Under the pieces are notes generated by a model, which saw only the letters and a program-made list of their open reading frames with translations, was not told the origin of the DNA and did not search any database. From NCBI RefSeq assembly GCF_000612545.2, contig NZ_CP097800.1:5902501-5966500 (forward strand): a stretch of DNA of 64,000 nucleotides, read 5' to 3'. Within the stretch, counting starts at the first letter, position 1, and the number at the start of each line of letters is the position of its first letter. The position numbers and the translations under genes were made by a program. Origin of the DNA: Streptomyces sp. PCS3-D2. GTDB lineage: Bacteria > Actinomycetota > Actinomycetes > Streptomycetales > Streptomycetaceae. Of the stretch, positions 44,059-53,726 are shown in pieces.

Positions 44059-44424
44059 GTGACCACCGAAGCAGCGCCGCCTCCGGGCAGCGCGGGAACG
44101 CCCCTGGCGGGCCCCACGGCAGATGAGTTCGTGAGCGTCCAGCAGAGCCCCGAGTTCGCCGAACTCCGCAGCTCCTACCGCTCCTTCGCCTTCCCGCTCA
44201 CCGCGGCCTTCATCGCCTGGTACCTGCTCTACGTCCTGCTCTCCAACTACGCGGGCGGCTTCATGGGGACCAAGGTCTTCGGCAACATCAATGTCGCCCT
44301 GGTGCTCGGACTCGCACAGTTCGCGACGACCTTCCTCATCGCCTGGCTGTACGCGCGCCACGCCGCCGCCAGGCTCGACCCCCGGGCGGCGGCCATCAAG
44401 GCGCGGATGGAGGGCTCCGAATGA
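44059..44424 (+). CDS. DUF485 membrane protein (symporter partner)
   Basis: A 121-residue protein with two membrane helices (LTAAFIAWYLLYVLLSNYA and VALVLGLAQFATTFLIAWLY) and the family sequence YRSFAFPL. Encoded immediately before an acetate-type sodium:solute symporter with a 4-base overlap, the standard pairing of DUF485/YjcH with ActP. GTG 44059 has AAGGAG 8 bases upstream; an in-frame TTG about 45 bases earlier also has GGAGG, so the N-terminus is uncertain. Confidence 0.88.
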   Translation: MTTEAAPPPGSAGTPLAGPTADEFVSVQQSPEFAELRSSYRSFAFPLTAAFIAWYLLYVLLSNYAGGFMGTKVFGNINVALVLGLAQFATTFLIAWLYARHAAARLDPRAAAIKARMEGSE

Positions 44425-46049
44425 GTGGAACGCACCACCTGACGCCGCTCGCGGCAGGAGCCTCCGAACACCGCCCGCTCATCATCACCCTGTTCGGGCT
44501 GTTCGTCGTCGCCACCCTGATCATCACGGTCTGGGCCGGCCGCCAGACCAAGGACGCCGCGGACTTCTACGCGGGCGGCCGCCAGTTCACCGGCTTCCAG
44601 AACGGCCTCGCCATCTCCGGCGACTACATGTCCGCCGCGTCCTTCCTCGGCATCGCCGGCGCCATCGCCCTCTTCGGCTACGACGGCTTCCTGTACTCGA
44701 TCGGCTTCCTCGTGGCCTGGCTGGTCGCCCTGCTGCTCGTCGCCGAGCCGCTGCGCAACTCCGGCCGCTACACCATGGGCGACGTCCTCGCGTACCGGAT
44801 GCGCCAGCGGCCCGTCCGCACCGCCGCCGGGGCCTCCACCATCGTGGTCTCGATCTTCTACCTGCTCGCCCAGATGGCCGGCGCCGGCGTCCTGGTGTCC
44901 CTGCTCCTCGGCATCACCAGCGACGGGGGCAAGGTGGCGGTCGTCGCGCTGGTCGGCGTCCTGATGATCGTGTACGTGACCATCGGAGGGATGAAGGGCA
45001 CCACCTGGGTCCAGATGGTCAAAGCGGTCCTGCTGATCGCGGGCGCCCTCCTGATCACCTTCCTGGTGCTCCTGAAGTTCCACTTCAACGTGTCCGACCT
45101 GCTCGGCAAAGCGGCCGAGAACAGCGGTCAGGGGGCCAAGTTCCTCGAACCGGGCCTCAAGTACGGCAAGGACGCGACCTCGAAGCTGGACTTCATCTCC
45201 CTCGGCCTCGCCCTCGTCCTGGGCACCGCCGGCCTTCCGCACATCCTGATCCGCTTCTACACCGTGCCCACCGCGAAGGCCGCCCGTAAGTCCGTCAACT
45301 GGGCCATCGGCATCATCGGCGCCTTCTACCTCATGACCATCGCCCTCGGCTTCGGTGCCGCGGCCCTGCTGGAGCGGGCCGACATCCTGGCCTCCAACAG
45401 GGCCGGCAACACCGCCGCGCCCCTGCTGGCCCAGGCCGTCGGCGGCGGTGCGGACTCCACCGGCGGGGCCGTCCTGCTCGCCGTGATCTCCGCGGTCGCC
45501 TTCGCCACCATCCTCGCCGTGGTCGCGGGCCTCACCCTCGCCTCCTCCTCGTCCTTCGCCCACGACCTGTACGTGAACGTGATCCGCAAGGGCAGGGCCA
45601 CCGAGCAGGAGGAGGTGCGCGCCGCCCGCTGGTCCACCGTCGTCATCGGCGCGGTCGCCATCGGCCTGGGAGCCCTGGCCCGCGACCTGAACGTGGCCGG
45701 GCTCGTCGCACTCGCCTTCGCGGTCGCCGCCTCCGCCAACCTGCCGACGATCCTCTACAGCCTCTTCTGGAAGCGCTTCAACACCCAGGGGGCGCTCTGG
45801 TCCATCTACGGCGGACTCGTTTCGGCCGTCGGCCTGGTGCTGTTCTCCCCGGTCGTGTCCGGAAAGCCGACCTCGATGTTCAAGGACGCGGACTTCTTCT
45901 GGTTCCCGCTGGAGAACCCGGGCCTCATCTCCATCCCCCTCGGCTTCCTCCTGGGATGGCTGGGAACCGTCCTGACGAAGGAGAAGGCCGACCCGCAGAA
46001 GTTCGCCGAGCTGGAGGTGCGCTCCCTCACCGGAACGGGGGCGCACTGA
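44421..46049 (+). CDS. Sodium:solute symporter, acetate/monocarboxylate type (ActP-like)
   Basis: A 542-residue protein with about 13 membrane helices. Family motifs: KDAADFYAGGRQFTGFQNGL and ISGDYMSAASFLGIAGAIAL in helix 1-2, GRYTMGDVLAYRM, and the ASSSSFAHDLYV loop. Imports acetate or similar short carboxylates with sodium. The ATG overlaps the DUF485 stop, so the two are made together. Followed by the terminator at 46071..46100. Confidence 0.92.
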   Translation: MSGTHHLTPLAAGASEHRPLIITLFGLFVVATLIITVWAGRQTKDAADFYAGGRQFTGFQNGLAISGDYMSAASFLGIAGAIALFGYDGFLYSIGFLVAWLVALLLVAEPLRNSGRYTMGDVLAYRMRQRPVRTAAGASTIVVSIFYLLAQMAGAGVLVSLLLGITSDGGKVAVVALVGVLMIVYVTIGGMKGTTWVQMVKAVLLIAGALLITFLVLLKFHFNVSDLLGKAAENSGQGAKFLEPGLKYGKDATSKLDFISLGLALVLGTAGLPHILIRFYTVPTAKAARKSVNWAIGIIGAFYLMTIALGFGAAALLERADILASNRAGNTAAPLLAQAVGGGADSTGGAVLLAVISAVAFATILAVVAGLTLASSSSFAHDLYVNVIRKGRATEQEEVRAARWSTVVIGAVAIGLGALARDLNVAGLVALAFAVAASANLPTILYSLFWKRFNTQGALWSIYGGLVSAVGLVLFSPVVSGKPTSMFKDADFFWFPLENPGLISIPLGFLLGWLGTVLTKEKADPQKFAELEVRSLTGTGAH

Positions 46050-46070
46050 CATCGTCCGAACACCCGGCGT

Positions 46071-46100
46071 GGCCGTGTCGTAGGTCCCTACGACACGGCC
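46071..46100 (+). terminator. Terminator after symporter gene
   Basis: 13-bp perfect stem GGCCGTGTCGTAG / CTACGACACGGCC with a 4-base loop, 21 bases after the symporter stop. Confidence 0.85.
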
Positions 46101-46226
46101 GTGTCACGTCTCGTTCATTCGGGCATCACGGAACGACACATGCGTCCCGTAGTCTCGAAATAGAACGCGTGAAGTGGATCCGATGTCGCGCGTACGTCTA
46201 CTTCCGGACAGGGGAGGGGGCCCACA

Positions 46227-47216
46227 GTGCTTCTTGACACCTATGGCCGCGTGGCCACTGACCTGCGCGTCTCGCTCACCGACCGGTGCAACCTGCGCTG
46301 CACCTACTGCATGCCCGAAGAGGGCCTGCAGTGGCTCGGCAAGTCCGATCTGCTCACCGACGACGAGATCGTCAGGCTGATCCGCATCGCCGTCACGCAG
46401 CTCGGCATCACCGAGGTCCGCTTCACCGGCGGCGAACCGCTGCTGAGACCCGGCCTGGTCGGGATCGTCGAACGGTGCGCGGCCCTGGAGCCCCGCCCCA
46501 AGATGTCGCTGACCACCAACGGCATCGGCCTGCGCCGCACCGCTCAGGCCCTGAAGACCGCCGGCCTGGACCGGGTGAACGTCTCCCTGGACACCCTGCG
46601 CCCCGAGGTGTTCAAGACCCTCACCCGCCGTGACCGGCACAAGGACGTCATCGAGGGCATGGCCGCGGCCCGCGAGGCCGGCCTCACTCCCGTCAAGGTC
46701 AACGCCGTGCTCATGCCGGGGCTCAACGACGACGAGGCCCCCGACCTGCTGGCCTGGGCCGTCGAGAACCAGTACGAGCTCCGCTTCATCGAGCAGATGC
46801 CCCTCGACGCCCAGCACGGCTGGAAGCGCGACGGCATGATCACCGCCGGCGACATCCTGGAGTCGCTGCGCACGCGCTTCACGCTCACCGAGGAGGGTGT
46901 GGACGAGCGCGGCTCCGCCCCGGCCGAGCGCTGGGTGGTCGACGGAGGCCCCGCCACCGTCGGTGTCATCGCCTCGGTCACCCGGCCGTTCTGCGGCGCG
47001 TGCGACCGTACCCGGCTCACGGCCGACGGCCAGATCCGTACGTGCCTGTTCGCCACCGAGGAATCGGACCTGCGCTCCGCCCTGCGCTCGGGCGCCCCGG
47101 ACGAGGAGATCGCCCGGCTGTGGAAGGTGGCGATGTGGGGCAAGAAGGCCGGCTCCGGCCTCGACGACCCGACGTTCCTCCAGCCCGACCGCCCCATGTC
47201 CGCGATCGGCGGCTGA
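46227..47216 (+). CDS. moaA: GTP 3',8-cyclase
   Basis: A 329-residue radical SAM enzyme that starts molybdenum cofactor synthesis. The N-terminal cluster motif CNLRCTYC (C21, C25, C28), FTGGEPLLRPGL (SAM-binding GGEP), and the C-terminal second cluster CGACDRTRLTADGQIRTC (about 256, 259, 273) are complete; the essential C-terminal GG is present (SAIGG). GTG start with GGGGAGGGGG upstream. Stop abuts the convergent gene's stop. Confidence 0.97.
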   Translation: MLLDTYGRVATDLRVSLTDRCNLRCTYCMPEEGLQWLGKSDLLTDDEIVRLIRIAVTQLGITEVRFTGGEPLLRPGLVGIVERCAALEPRPKMSLTTNGIGLRRTAQALKTAGLDRVNVSLDTLRPEVFKTLTRRDRHKDVIEGMAAAREAGLTPVKVNAVLMPGLNDDEAPDLLAWAVENQYELRFIEQMPLDAQHGWKRDGMITAGDILESLRTRFTLTEEGVDERGSAPAERWVVDGGPATVGVIASVTRPFCGACDRTRLTADGQIRTCLFATEESDLRSALRSGAPDEEIARLWKVAMWGKKAGSGLDDPTFLQPDRPMSAIGG

Positions 47217-47468
47217 TCAGCGCGGGCGCTCCGAGCCCTCCGGCTGCACCCACGCGTCGAGCCCGACGACGTCCTTGAGGAAACCGCGGACCCCCAGGAA
47301 CTGGGAGAGGTGTTCGCGGTGCTCCTCGCATGCCAGCCACGTCTTGCGCCGCTCCGGCGTGTGCAGCGCCGGATTGTTCCACGCGAGGACCCAGACGGCC
47401 GCGTCACGACAGCCCTTGGCCGAGCAGGTGGGGATTTCTTCGGGGGTGGGGGAGTCGGAGGAAGTCAC
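47217..47468 (-). CDS. Small conserved actinobacterial zinc-binding-type protein
   Basis: An 83-residue protein with CSAKGC and a later WLACEEHREHL, giving a Cys/His set suited to zinc, followed by FLGVRGFLKDVVGLDAWV. Conserved next to moaA in Streptomyces (from memory, unverified). Convergent with moaA with no gap. Function unknown; sometimes mislabelled acetone carboxylase. Confidence 0.75.
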   Translation of the reverse strand: MTSSDSPTPEEIPTCSAKGCRDAAVWVLAWNNPALHTPERRKTWLACEEHREHLSQFLGVRGFLKDVVGLDAWVQPEGSERPR

Positions 47469-47604
47469 GGCCCCACCCTAGAACGGAAGGGCGACGCCGA
47501 GCAGCCACGGGGGGAGCTGCCCGGCGTCGGTCCGTCGCTCCGACGGGGGATGCGGAGCGCGTGAGCAGTATGTCACGCAGGACCCGGTGCAGTGCACCGG
47601 AACT

Positions 47605-47946
47605 TCATGATTGATCTGAGCTTTTATTGAGGTTTCCCGCGTCCAGCGCCGGACGGACGGGAGCCGGGACGAAATGGGAGGGCAGCGACGGCGTCGACTC
47701 GCGGCCGGCGTTGGCGATGACCACGGCCACGTACGGCAGCAGCGCGCCCGCGACGAGCGTCACCACAGCCACCGGGCGCGATACGTTCCACAACAGCACG
47801 GTCGCGATGACCGACAGGGTCCGCACCGTCATCGAGATGACGTAGCGGCGCTGGCGGCCCCGCACGTCCTCGGCGAGCCCCATGCGCGCGCCGGTGATCC
47901 GGAAGACCTCGGCCCCGTTCCGCTTCTGTCGCTTGACCCGTTCCAC
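47605..47946 (-). CDS. DUF3099 membrane protein
   Basis: A 113-residue protein: basic, nucleotide-like N-terminus (AEVFRITGARMGLAEDVRGR), two membrane helices (TVRTLSVIATVLLWNV and VAVVTLVAGALLPYVAVVIA) and a Ser/Pro tail. GTG 47946 was chosen; the longer upstream frame is Gly/Pro-rich non-coding. DUF3099 is an actinobacterial family of unknown function. Confidence 0.8.
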   Translation of the reverse strand: MERVKRQKRNGAEVFRITGARMGLAEDVRGRQRRYVISMTVRTLSVIATVLLWNVSRPVAVVTLVAGALLPYVAVVIANAGRESTPSLPSHFVPAPVRPALDAGNLNKSSDQS

Positions 47947-48123
47947 GTCACTACCACCCGATCGCCGGCCGGGCGTTCCGCTGCCCGGACCCTCTCCACG
48001 GTACGCCGCCCCCGCCGCCGCGGGGACAGGGGGACCCTCAACGGTGCCGCCCGAAATGCGCGGTACGCCGGACGGGTCGAAACTGGGCCCACGTGCGCAC
48101 ACCGCGCCGGGAGGAGGCTGGAC

Positions 48124-48402
48124 ATGAGCTGGTTGTGGGCGATCATCGTCGGTTTCGTACTGGGGCTGATAGCCAGGGCCATCCTGCCGGGCAGACAGCA
48201 CCAGCCACTGTGGCTGACCACGCTGATGGGCATCATCGGCGGCATCCTCGGCAACGCCGTCGCCGTCTGGATCGGCGTCGCCGACACCCGGGGCATCGAC
48301 TGGACCCGCCACCTCCTGCAGCTCGCGGGAGCGGTCCTCTTCGTCTTCCTCGGCGAAATGGCCTACAAGGCGATGCGCGGCGGCAGCCGGCAGACGACTT
48401 AG
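48124..48402 (+). CDS. GlsB/YeaQ/YmgE family membrane protein
   Basis: A 92-residue protein with three hydrophobic helices: WAIIVGFVLGLIARAILPGR, LWLTTLMGIIGGILGNAVAV and LLQLAGAVLFVFLGEMAYKA, with the family Gly pattern G..G...AR...PG. These transglycosylase-associated proteins are stress-linked; biochemistry unresolved. Confidence 0.85.
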   Translation: MSWLWAIIVGFVLGLIARAILPGRQHQPLWLTTLMGIIGGILGNAVAVWIGVADTRGIDWTRHLLQLAGAVLFVFLGEMAYKAMRGGSRQTT

Positions 48403-48407
48403 GGGTG

Positions 48408-48469
48408 CGGCACACGCCGGAGGGGCCGGCCGGACCGCGAGTCCGAACCGGCCCCTCCGCCGTGTGCCG
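48408..48469. terminator. Bidirectional terminator before tyrS
   Basis: CGGCACACG-CCGGAGGGGCCGG pairs with CCGGCCCCTCC-GC-CGTGTGCCG, about 20 pairs with small bulges and an 18-base loop, between convergent genes. Confidence 0.88.
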
Positions 48470-48492
48470 TGCTGGTCCGCCTCCCGCGCCGG

Positions 48493-49761
48493 TCAGGCGC
48501 CGGTGACCTCGACCGCCGCCAGGTTCTTCTTGCCGCGGCGCAGCACCAGCCAGCGCCCGTGCAGCAGGTCCTCCTTGGCGGGGACCGCGTCCTCGGCGGT
48601 GACCTTCACGTTGTTCACGTAGGCGCCGCCCTCCTTCACGGTCCGGCGGCCGGCCGACTTGCTCGCGACCAGGCCCGTCTGTGCGAAGAGGTCCACTACC
48701 GGGGCCGGCTCCGCCACCTCGGCGTGCGGCAGCTCGGACAGGGCCGCGGCCAGCGTGGCCTCGTCCAGCTCGGCCAGATCGCCCTGACCGAACAGCGCCC
48801 GCGACGCGGCGATCACGGCGGCGCACTGGTCGGCGCCGTGTACCAGAGTGGTCAGCTCCTCCGCCAGGGCCCGCTGGGCGGCGCGTGCCTGCGGCCGCTC
48901 GGCGGTCTGCGCCTCCAGTTCCTCCAGCTCCTCGCGGGACCTGAAAGAAAGGATCCGCATGTAGGTGGAAATATCCCGGTCGTCCACGTTCAGCCAGAAC
49001 TGGTAGAACGCGTACGGTGTGGTCATCTCCGGGTCCAGCCAGACGGCCCCACCCTCGGTCTTGCCGAACTTCGTGCCGTCCGCCTTGACCATCAGCGGGG
49101 TCGCCATCGCGTGGACGTGTGCGTCCGGCTCGACCCGGTGGATCAGGTCCAGGCCGGCCGTCAGGTTGCCCCACTGGTCCGAGCCGCCCTGCTGCAGGGT
49201 GCAGCCGTGACGCCGGTACAGCTCCAGGAAGTCCATGCCCTGGAGCAGCTGGTAGCTGAACTCCGTGTAGCTGATGCCCTGGTCCGACTCCAGCCGCTTG
49301 GCGACCGAGTCCTTCGTCAGCATCTTGTTGACGCGGAAGTGCTTGCCGATGTCCCGCAGGAACTCGATGGCGGACATGCCCGCCGTCCAGTCCAGGTTGT
49401 TGACCAGGACCGCGGCGTTCTCGCCCTCGAAGGACAGGAACGGCTCGATCTGCGAGCGCAGCCGGGTCACCCACTCCGCGATGACCGCGGGGTCGTTCAG
49501 AGTGCGCTCGGCGGTCGGACGGGGGTCACCGATCTGACCGGTGGCCCCGCCGACCAGCGCGAGCGGCCGGTTGCCCGCCAGCTGCAGCCGCCGCATCGTG
49601 AGCACCTGCACCAGGTGGCCGACGTGCAGTGAGGCGGCGGTCGGGTCGTAGCCGCAATAGAACGTGACCGGACCGTCCGCGAAGGCCTTGCGCAGCGCTT
49701 CTTCGTCGGTGGACTGGGCGAAGAGCCCGCGCCACTTCAGTTCGTCGACGATGTCCGTCAC
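48493..49761 (-). CDS. tyrS: Tyrosyl-tRNA synthetase
   Basis: A 422-residue class I synthetase. HIGH-type motif HVGHL (46-50) after [15 protein letters not shown]-equivalent KFGKT (~231-235), tyrosine-binding [20 protein letters not shown] region, and a C-terminal S4-like RNA-binding domain ([16 protein letters not shown]). Charges tRNA-Tyr. Full length. Confidence 0.97.
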   Translation of the reverse strand: MTDIVDELKWRGLFAQSTDEEALRKAFADGPVTFYCGYDPTAASLHVGHLVQVLTMRRLQLAGNRPLALVGGATGQIGDPRPTAERTLNDPAVIAEWVTRLRSQIEPFLSFEGENAAVLVNNLDWTAGMSAIEFLRDIGKHFRVNKMLTKDSVAKRLESDQGISYTEFSYQLLQGMDFLELYRRHGCTLQQGGSDQWGNLTAGLDLIHRVEPDAHVHAMATPLMVKADGTKFGKTEGGAVWLDPEMTTPYAFYQFWLNVDDRDISTYMRILSFRSREELEELEAQTAERPQARAAQRALAEELTTLVHGADQCAAVIAASRALFGQGDLAELDEATLAAALSELPHAEVAEPAPVVDLFAQTGLVASKSAGRRTVKEGGAYVNNVKVTAEDAVPAKEDLLHGRWLVLRRGKKNLAAVEVTGA

Positions 49762-49813
49762 GGTCTCTCGACTCCTTACGTTCTGTGGAAATGCCGTGCT
49801 CAGTCTAGGTGGG

Positions 49814-51205
49814 TCAGACGCCCTTGCTCACCGAACTCATGTTGAAGTCCGGGATGCGGACAGCCGGCATCGCGGCCCGTGTGAACCAGTCGCTCCACTC
49901 GCGCGGCAGGGTCTTCTCCGTCCGGCCCGCCTCCGAGGCCCGCGACAGCAGGTCCACCGGGGATTCGTTGAACCGGAAGTTGTTCACCTCACCCACGACC
50001 TGCCCGTCCTCCACCAGATAGACGCCGTCCCGGGTGAGGCCCGTGAGCAGCAGGGTGGCCGGGTCCACCTCGCGGATGTACCACAGGCAGGTCAGCAGCA
50101 GGCCCCGCCGGGTGTCCGCGACCATCTCGTCCAGGGTCTTGTCACCGCCGCCGTCCAGGATCAGGTTCCCGAAGCCGGGGGAGACGGGCAGGCCGGTCAG
50201 GCCGGCCGTGTGCCGGGTGGTCGAGAGTCGGGCCAGCTCGCCGTCCCGGATCCACTCGGTCGCCGGGACCGGTAGGCCGTTGTCGAAGGCCGAGACGTCG
50301 TCGCCGGAGCTGTGGGCGATGACGAAGGGCGCGGACTCCAGGCCCGGCGCGTTCGGGTCGCTGCGCAGCGTCAGCGGCAGGTCGGTCAGCTTCTCGCCGA
50401 GCCGGGTGCCGCCGCCGGGCTTGGAGAAGACCGTGCGGCCCTCCACCGCGTCCCGGGCGGAGGCCGACCACATCTGGTAGATCAGCAGGTCCGCCACGGC
50501 CGTCGGCGGCAGCAGCGTCTCGTACCGTCCGGCCGGCAGGTCGATCCTCCGCTCCGCCCAGCCCAGCCGTACGGCGAGCTCCGCGTCCAGCGCGGTGGGA
50601 TCCACGTCCTTGAAGTCCCGGGTGGAGCGGCCCGCCCAGGCCGAGCGCAGGCGGTCCGGGGACTTCGCGTTGAGCTCCAGGGTGCCGTTGGGCTGGTCGT
50701 GGCGCAGCCGCAGGCCGGTCGAGGTGCCGACGTAGGTGGAGACCAGCTCGTGGTTGGCGAAGCCGTACAGTTCCCGGCCGCCCGCCCGGGCCCGGGCGAA
50801 GGCCTCGCCCAGGGCCGGGGCGAAGTCCGCGAACACGGCGGAGGTGGTTTCGGCCGGGCCGTCGGTGAAGTCCGGCGAGGCCGGGGTCCCGGTGACCAGC
50901 GGCTGGGCGTCCTCGGCGGGACCCGCTCCCCGCGCGGCCGCCTCGGCGGCCCGCACCAGCGGCTCCAGGTCCTCCGCGGTGACGGCGGAGCGCGACACGA
51001 CCCCCGAGGCAGTGCCCTCCTTGCCGTCGACGGTCGCGATGACGGTCAGGGTCCGCCCGCGGGTGACGCCGTTGGTCGTCAGGGCGTTGCCGGCCCAGCG
51101 CAGGTTGGCGCTCGACTCCTCGTCGGCGATGACGACGCACCCGTCGGCGGTGGACAGCTCCAGGGCCCGCTCGACGATCTCGTGCGGCTTGGTCGATCGG
51201 CTCAT
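49814..51205 (-). CDS. Metalloprotease subunit, PmbA/TldE type
   Basis: A 463-residue member of the TldD/PmbA family lacking the HExxxH zinc site, hence the PmbA/TldE-like partner. Conserved [16 protein letters not shown] at the start and the C-terminal [20 protein letters not shown] and [20 protein letters not shown] segments are present. Forms a heterodimer with TldD in other bacteria and processes peptides. Start ATG overlaps the stop of the 31-codon ORF. Confidence 0.9.
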   Translation of the reverse strand: MSRSTKPHEIVERALELSTADGCVVIADEESSANLRWAGNALTTNGVTRGRTLTVIATVDGKEGTASGVVSRSAVTAEDLEPLVRAAEAAARGAGPAEDAQPLVTGTPASPDFTDGPAETTSAVFADFAPALGEAFARARAGGRELYGFANHELVSTYVGTSTGLRLRHDQPNGTLELNAKSPDRLRSAWAGRSTRDFKDVDPTALDAELAVRLGWAERRIDLPAGRYETLLPPTAVADLLIYQMWSASARDAVEGRTVFSKPGGGTRLGEKLTDLPLTLRSDPNAPGLESAPFVIAHSSGDDVSAFDNGLPVPATEWIRDGELARLSTTRHTAGLTGLPVSPGFGNLILDGGGDKTLDEMVADTRRGLLLTCLWYIREVDPATLLLTGLTRDGVYLVEDGQVVGEVNNFRFNESPVDLLSRASEAGRTEKTLPREWSDWFTRAAMPAVRIPDFNMSSVSKGV

Positions 51206-51231
51206 CGGCCGGCCTCCTGCGTGGTGTTCAG
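51200..51231. repeat. 32-bp direct repeat, copy at pmbA start
   Basis: Identical to 51292..51323 over 32 bases; includes the last codons of the upstream ORF (LNTTQEAGR), the GGAGG and the ATGA overlap. Confidence 0.9.
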
Positions 51232-51297
51232 ACTGTGCTGTCCCGGGGGGCGACCCCCGGACCCCCGGCGGATCCCGTGGTGATCGTGCGTGCTCAT
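51202..51297 (-). CDS. 31-codon spacer ORF between tldD and pmbA
   Basis: ATG overlaps the tldD stop and TGA overlaps the pmbA start, so it fits exactly in the operon. Its last nine residues (LNTTQEAGR) repeat the end of TldD because a 32-bp sequence is duplicated 92 bases apart. The middle (HDHHGIRRGSGGRPPGQHS) is GC-rich and hairpin-prone. It may be a by-product of the duplication rather than a functional peptide. Confidence 0.4.
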   Translation of the reverse strand: MSTHDHHGIRRGSGGRPPGQHSLNTTQEAGR

Positions 51298-51323
51298 CGG
51301 CCGGCCTCCTGCGTGGTGTTCAG
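51292..51323. repeat. 32-bp direct repeat, copy at tldD end
   Basis: Partner of 51200..51231; contains the natural 3' end of tldD. Confidence 0.9.
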
Positions 51324-52856
51324 GATGTTCACGTCGCGGAACAGCGCGGACGGGCAGCCGTGCGAGACCGCCGCGACCTGGCCCGGCTGGGCCTTGCCGC
51401 AGTTGAAGGCGCCGCCCAGGACATAGGTCTGCGGGCCCCCGACCTTCTCCATCGAGCCCCAGAAGTCGGTGGTGGTGGCCTGGTAGGCCACGTCCCGCAG
51501 CTGCCCGGCCAGCCTGCCGTTCTCGATCCGGAAGAACCGCTGCCCGGTGAACTGGAAGTTGTAGCGCTGCATGTCGATCGACCAGGAGCGGTCGCCGACC
51601 ACGTAGATCCCGCGTTCCACGCCGCCGATGAGGTCCTCGGTCGACAGTCCGCCGGGGTCCGGCTGGAGGGACACGTTCGCCATCCGCTGGACGGGCACGT
51701 GCCCGGGGGAGTCGGCGAAGGCGCAGCCGTTGGAACGTCCGAGGCCGGTCAGCCTCGCGATCCGCCGGTCGAGCTGGTAGCCGACCAGGGTGCCGTCCTT
51801 GACCAGGTCCCAGCTCTGCGCCTGGACGCCCTCGTCGTCGAAGCCGACGGTGGCCAGCCCGTGCTCGGCGGTGCGGTCGCCCGTCACGTTCATGATCGGA
51901 GAGCCGTACCTGAGCTTGCCGAGCTGGTCGAAGGTGGCGAAGGAGGTGCCCGCGTACGCCGCCTCGTAGCCCAGCGCCCGGTCGAGCTCGGTGGCGTGGC
52001 CGATCGACTCGTGGATGGTGAGCCACAGGTTGGACGGATCGACCACCAGGTCGTAACGCCCGGCCTGCACGCTCGGTGCCCGCATCTTCTCGGCGAGCAG
52101 GCCGGGGATCTCCTCCAGCTCGGCGTTCCAGTCCCAGCCGGTGCCCGTCAGGTACTCCCAGCCGCGGCCGGCGGGTGGGGCGATGGTGCGCATCGAGTCG
52201 AACTCGCCCGTCGTGCCGTTCACCGCGACCGCCGTGAGCTGCGGGTGGATCCGGACCCGCTGCTGCGTGGTCGTGGTGCCCGCGGTGTCGGCGTAGAACT
52301 TGTTCTCGTGTACGGCGAGCAGCGACGCGTCCACGTGCGCCACGCCGTCGGCCGCCAGAAGACGGGAGCTCCAGTCGGCGAGCAGCGCGGCCTTCTCCGC
52401 GTCCGGCACCTCGAAGGGGTTCACCTCGTAGGCGGAGATCCACGTCTGGTCCGCGTGCACCGGCTCCTCGGCGAGCTCCACGCGCTCGTCCGAACCGGCG
52501 GCCCTGAGCACCTGCGCGGACAGCTTCGCCATGGCCACGGCCTGGGAGGCCACCCTGGCGGCGCCGTCCATGGTCAGGTCCACGCCGGAGGCGAAGCCCC
52601 AGCTGCCGGCGTGTACGACCCGGACCGCGTAGCCGAGGTCGGTGGTGTCGGACCCGCCGGAGGGCTTGGCGTCACGCAGCCGCCACGAGGCGCTGCGGAT
52701 CCGCTCCAGCCGGAAGTCGGCATGGTCGGCACCCAGCGCGCGGGCCCGGGCGAGCGCCGCGTCGGCGAGCGCCCGCAGGGGCAGCGCGGTGAAGGCCGCG
52801 TCGATGGAATGGGGCACGGAAGTCCTCCCGGGGTCGGGGACGGTCGCCCCGATCAT
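51294..52856 (-). CDS. tldD: Zinc metalloprotease TldD
   Basis: A 520-residue catalytic partner: HESIGHATELDRALGYEA holds the HExxxH zinc motif, with later conserved GLSTEDLIGGVERGIYV and NGRLAGQLRDVAYQ; ends LNTTQEAGR. The divergent fabG-fabI operon starts 145 bp away; an inverted repeat CCTACA-N6-TGTAGG (52878..52895) lies between. Confidence 0.93.
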   Translation of the reverse strand: MIGATVPDPGRTSVPHSIDAAFTALPLRALADAALARARALGADHADFRLERIRSASWRLRDAKPSGGSDTTDLGYAVRVVHAGSWGFASGVDLTMDGAARVASQAVAMAKLSAQVLRAAGSDERVELAEEPVHADQTWISAYEVNPFEVPDAEKAALLADWSSRLLAADGVAHVDASLLAVHENKFYADTAGTTTTQQRVRIHPQLTAVAVNGTTGEFDSMRTIAPPAGRGWEYLTGTGWDWNAELEEIPGLLAEKMRAPSVQAGRYDLVVDPSNLWLTIHESIGHATELDRALGYEAAYAGTSFATFDQLGKLRYGSPIMNVTGDRTAEHGLATVGFDDEGVQAQSWDLVKDGTLVGYQLDRRIARLTGLGRSNGCAFADSPGHVPVQRMANVSLQPDPGGLSTEDLIGGVERGIYVVGDRSWSIDMQRYNFQFTGQRFFRIENGRLAGQLRDVAYQATTTDFWGSMEKVGGPQTYVLGGAFNCGKAQPGQVAAVSHGCPSALFRDVNILNTTQEAGR

Positions 52857-52877
52857 GTCGCGATCGGGGTGCTTGTG

Positions 52878-52895
52878 CCTACATCTTTCTGTAGG
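52878..52895. promoter_or_regulatory. Inverted repeat in tldD/fabG divergent region
   Basis: CCTACA-TCTTTC-TGTAGG, 6-bp perfect arms, in the 145-bp region between divergent tldD and fabG. Further right the only A/T-rich stretch (TATAGGTTTTCGGTATTCA, 52961..52979) could hold the fabG promoter's -10. Confidence 0.4.
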
Positions 52896-53001
52896 GACTC
52901 GACAGAGCCCGCTGCGCGGCCCTGTCGGGGGTCGATTCCCCGGACGAGCGACGCGACCTATAGGTTTTCGGTATTCAGACCGCTAGCGAAAGGGTGATCC
53001 G

Positions 53002-53721
53002 TTGAGCCGCTCGGTTCTCGTCACCGGAGGAAACCGGGGCATCGGCCTCGCCATCGCCCGAGCCTTCGCGGAGGCCGGCGACAAGGTCGCGATCACATAC
53101 CGGTCGGGTGAGCCGCCGCAGGCGCTCACCGAGCTCGGTGTCCTGGCGGTGCGCTGCGACATCACCGACTCCGAGCAGGTGGAGCAGGCCTACAAGCAGA
53201 TCGAGGACGCGCACGGCGCGGTCGAGGTGCTCGTGGCCAACGCCGGCATCACCAAGGACACGCTGCTGATGCGGATGTCCGAGGAGGACTTCGCCTCCGT
53301 GGTCGACACCAACCTCACCGGCACGTTCCGGGTGGTCAAGCGTGCGAACCGCGGCATGCTCCGCGCCAAGAAGGGCCGGGTCGTCCTGATCTCCTCGGTG
53401 GTCGGGCTCCTCGGCTCGGCGGGGCAGGCGAACTACGCCGCCTCCAAGGCCGCGCTGGTCGGCTTCGCCCGCTCGCTCGCCCGCGAGCTGGGCTCCCGCA
53501 ACATCACCTTCAACGTCGTCGCGCCCGGGTTCGTGGACACCGACATGACGAAGGTGCTCACCGACGAGCAGCGTGCGGGGATCGTGGCGCAGGTGCCGCT
53601 GGCCCGCTACGCGCAGCCCGAGGAGATCGCGGCAGCCGTCCGCTTCCTGGCGTCCGACGACGCCGCGTACATCACCGGAGCCGTCATTCCCGTTGACGGC
53701 GGATTGGGCATGGGTCACTGA
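53002..53721 (+). CDS. fabG: 3-oxoacyl-ACP reductase
   Basis: A 239-residue SDR. Cofactor motif TGGNRGIG, NAG loop (VANAGITKD), catalytic Ser ~132, Tyr145 and Lys149 (YAASK), C-terminal PVDGGLGMGH. TTG start with AAAGGG upstream. Reduces 3-ketoacyl-ACP in type II fatty acid synthesis. It is followed 5 bp later by fabI, the mycobacterial mabA-inhA-type arrangement. Confidence 0.93.
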   Translation: MSRSVLVTGGNRGIGLAIARAFAEAGDKVAITYRSGEPPQALTELGVLAVRCDITDSEQVEQAYKQIEDAHGAVEVLVANAGITKDTLLMRMSEEDFASVVDTNLTGTFRVVKRANRGMLRAKKGRVVLISSVVGLLGSAGQANYAASKAALVGFARSLARELGSRNITFNVVAPGFVDTDMTKVLTDEQRAGIVAQVPLARYAQPEEIAAAVRFLASDDAAYITGAVIPVDGGLGMGH

Positions 53722-53726
53722 TCACC

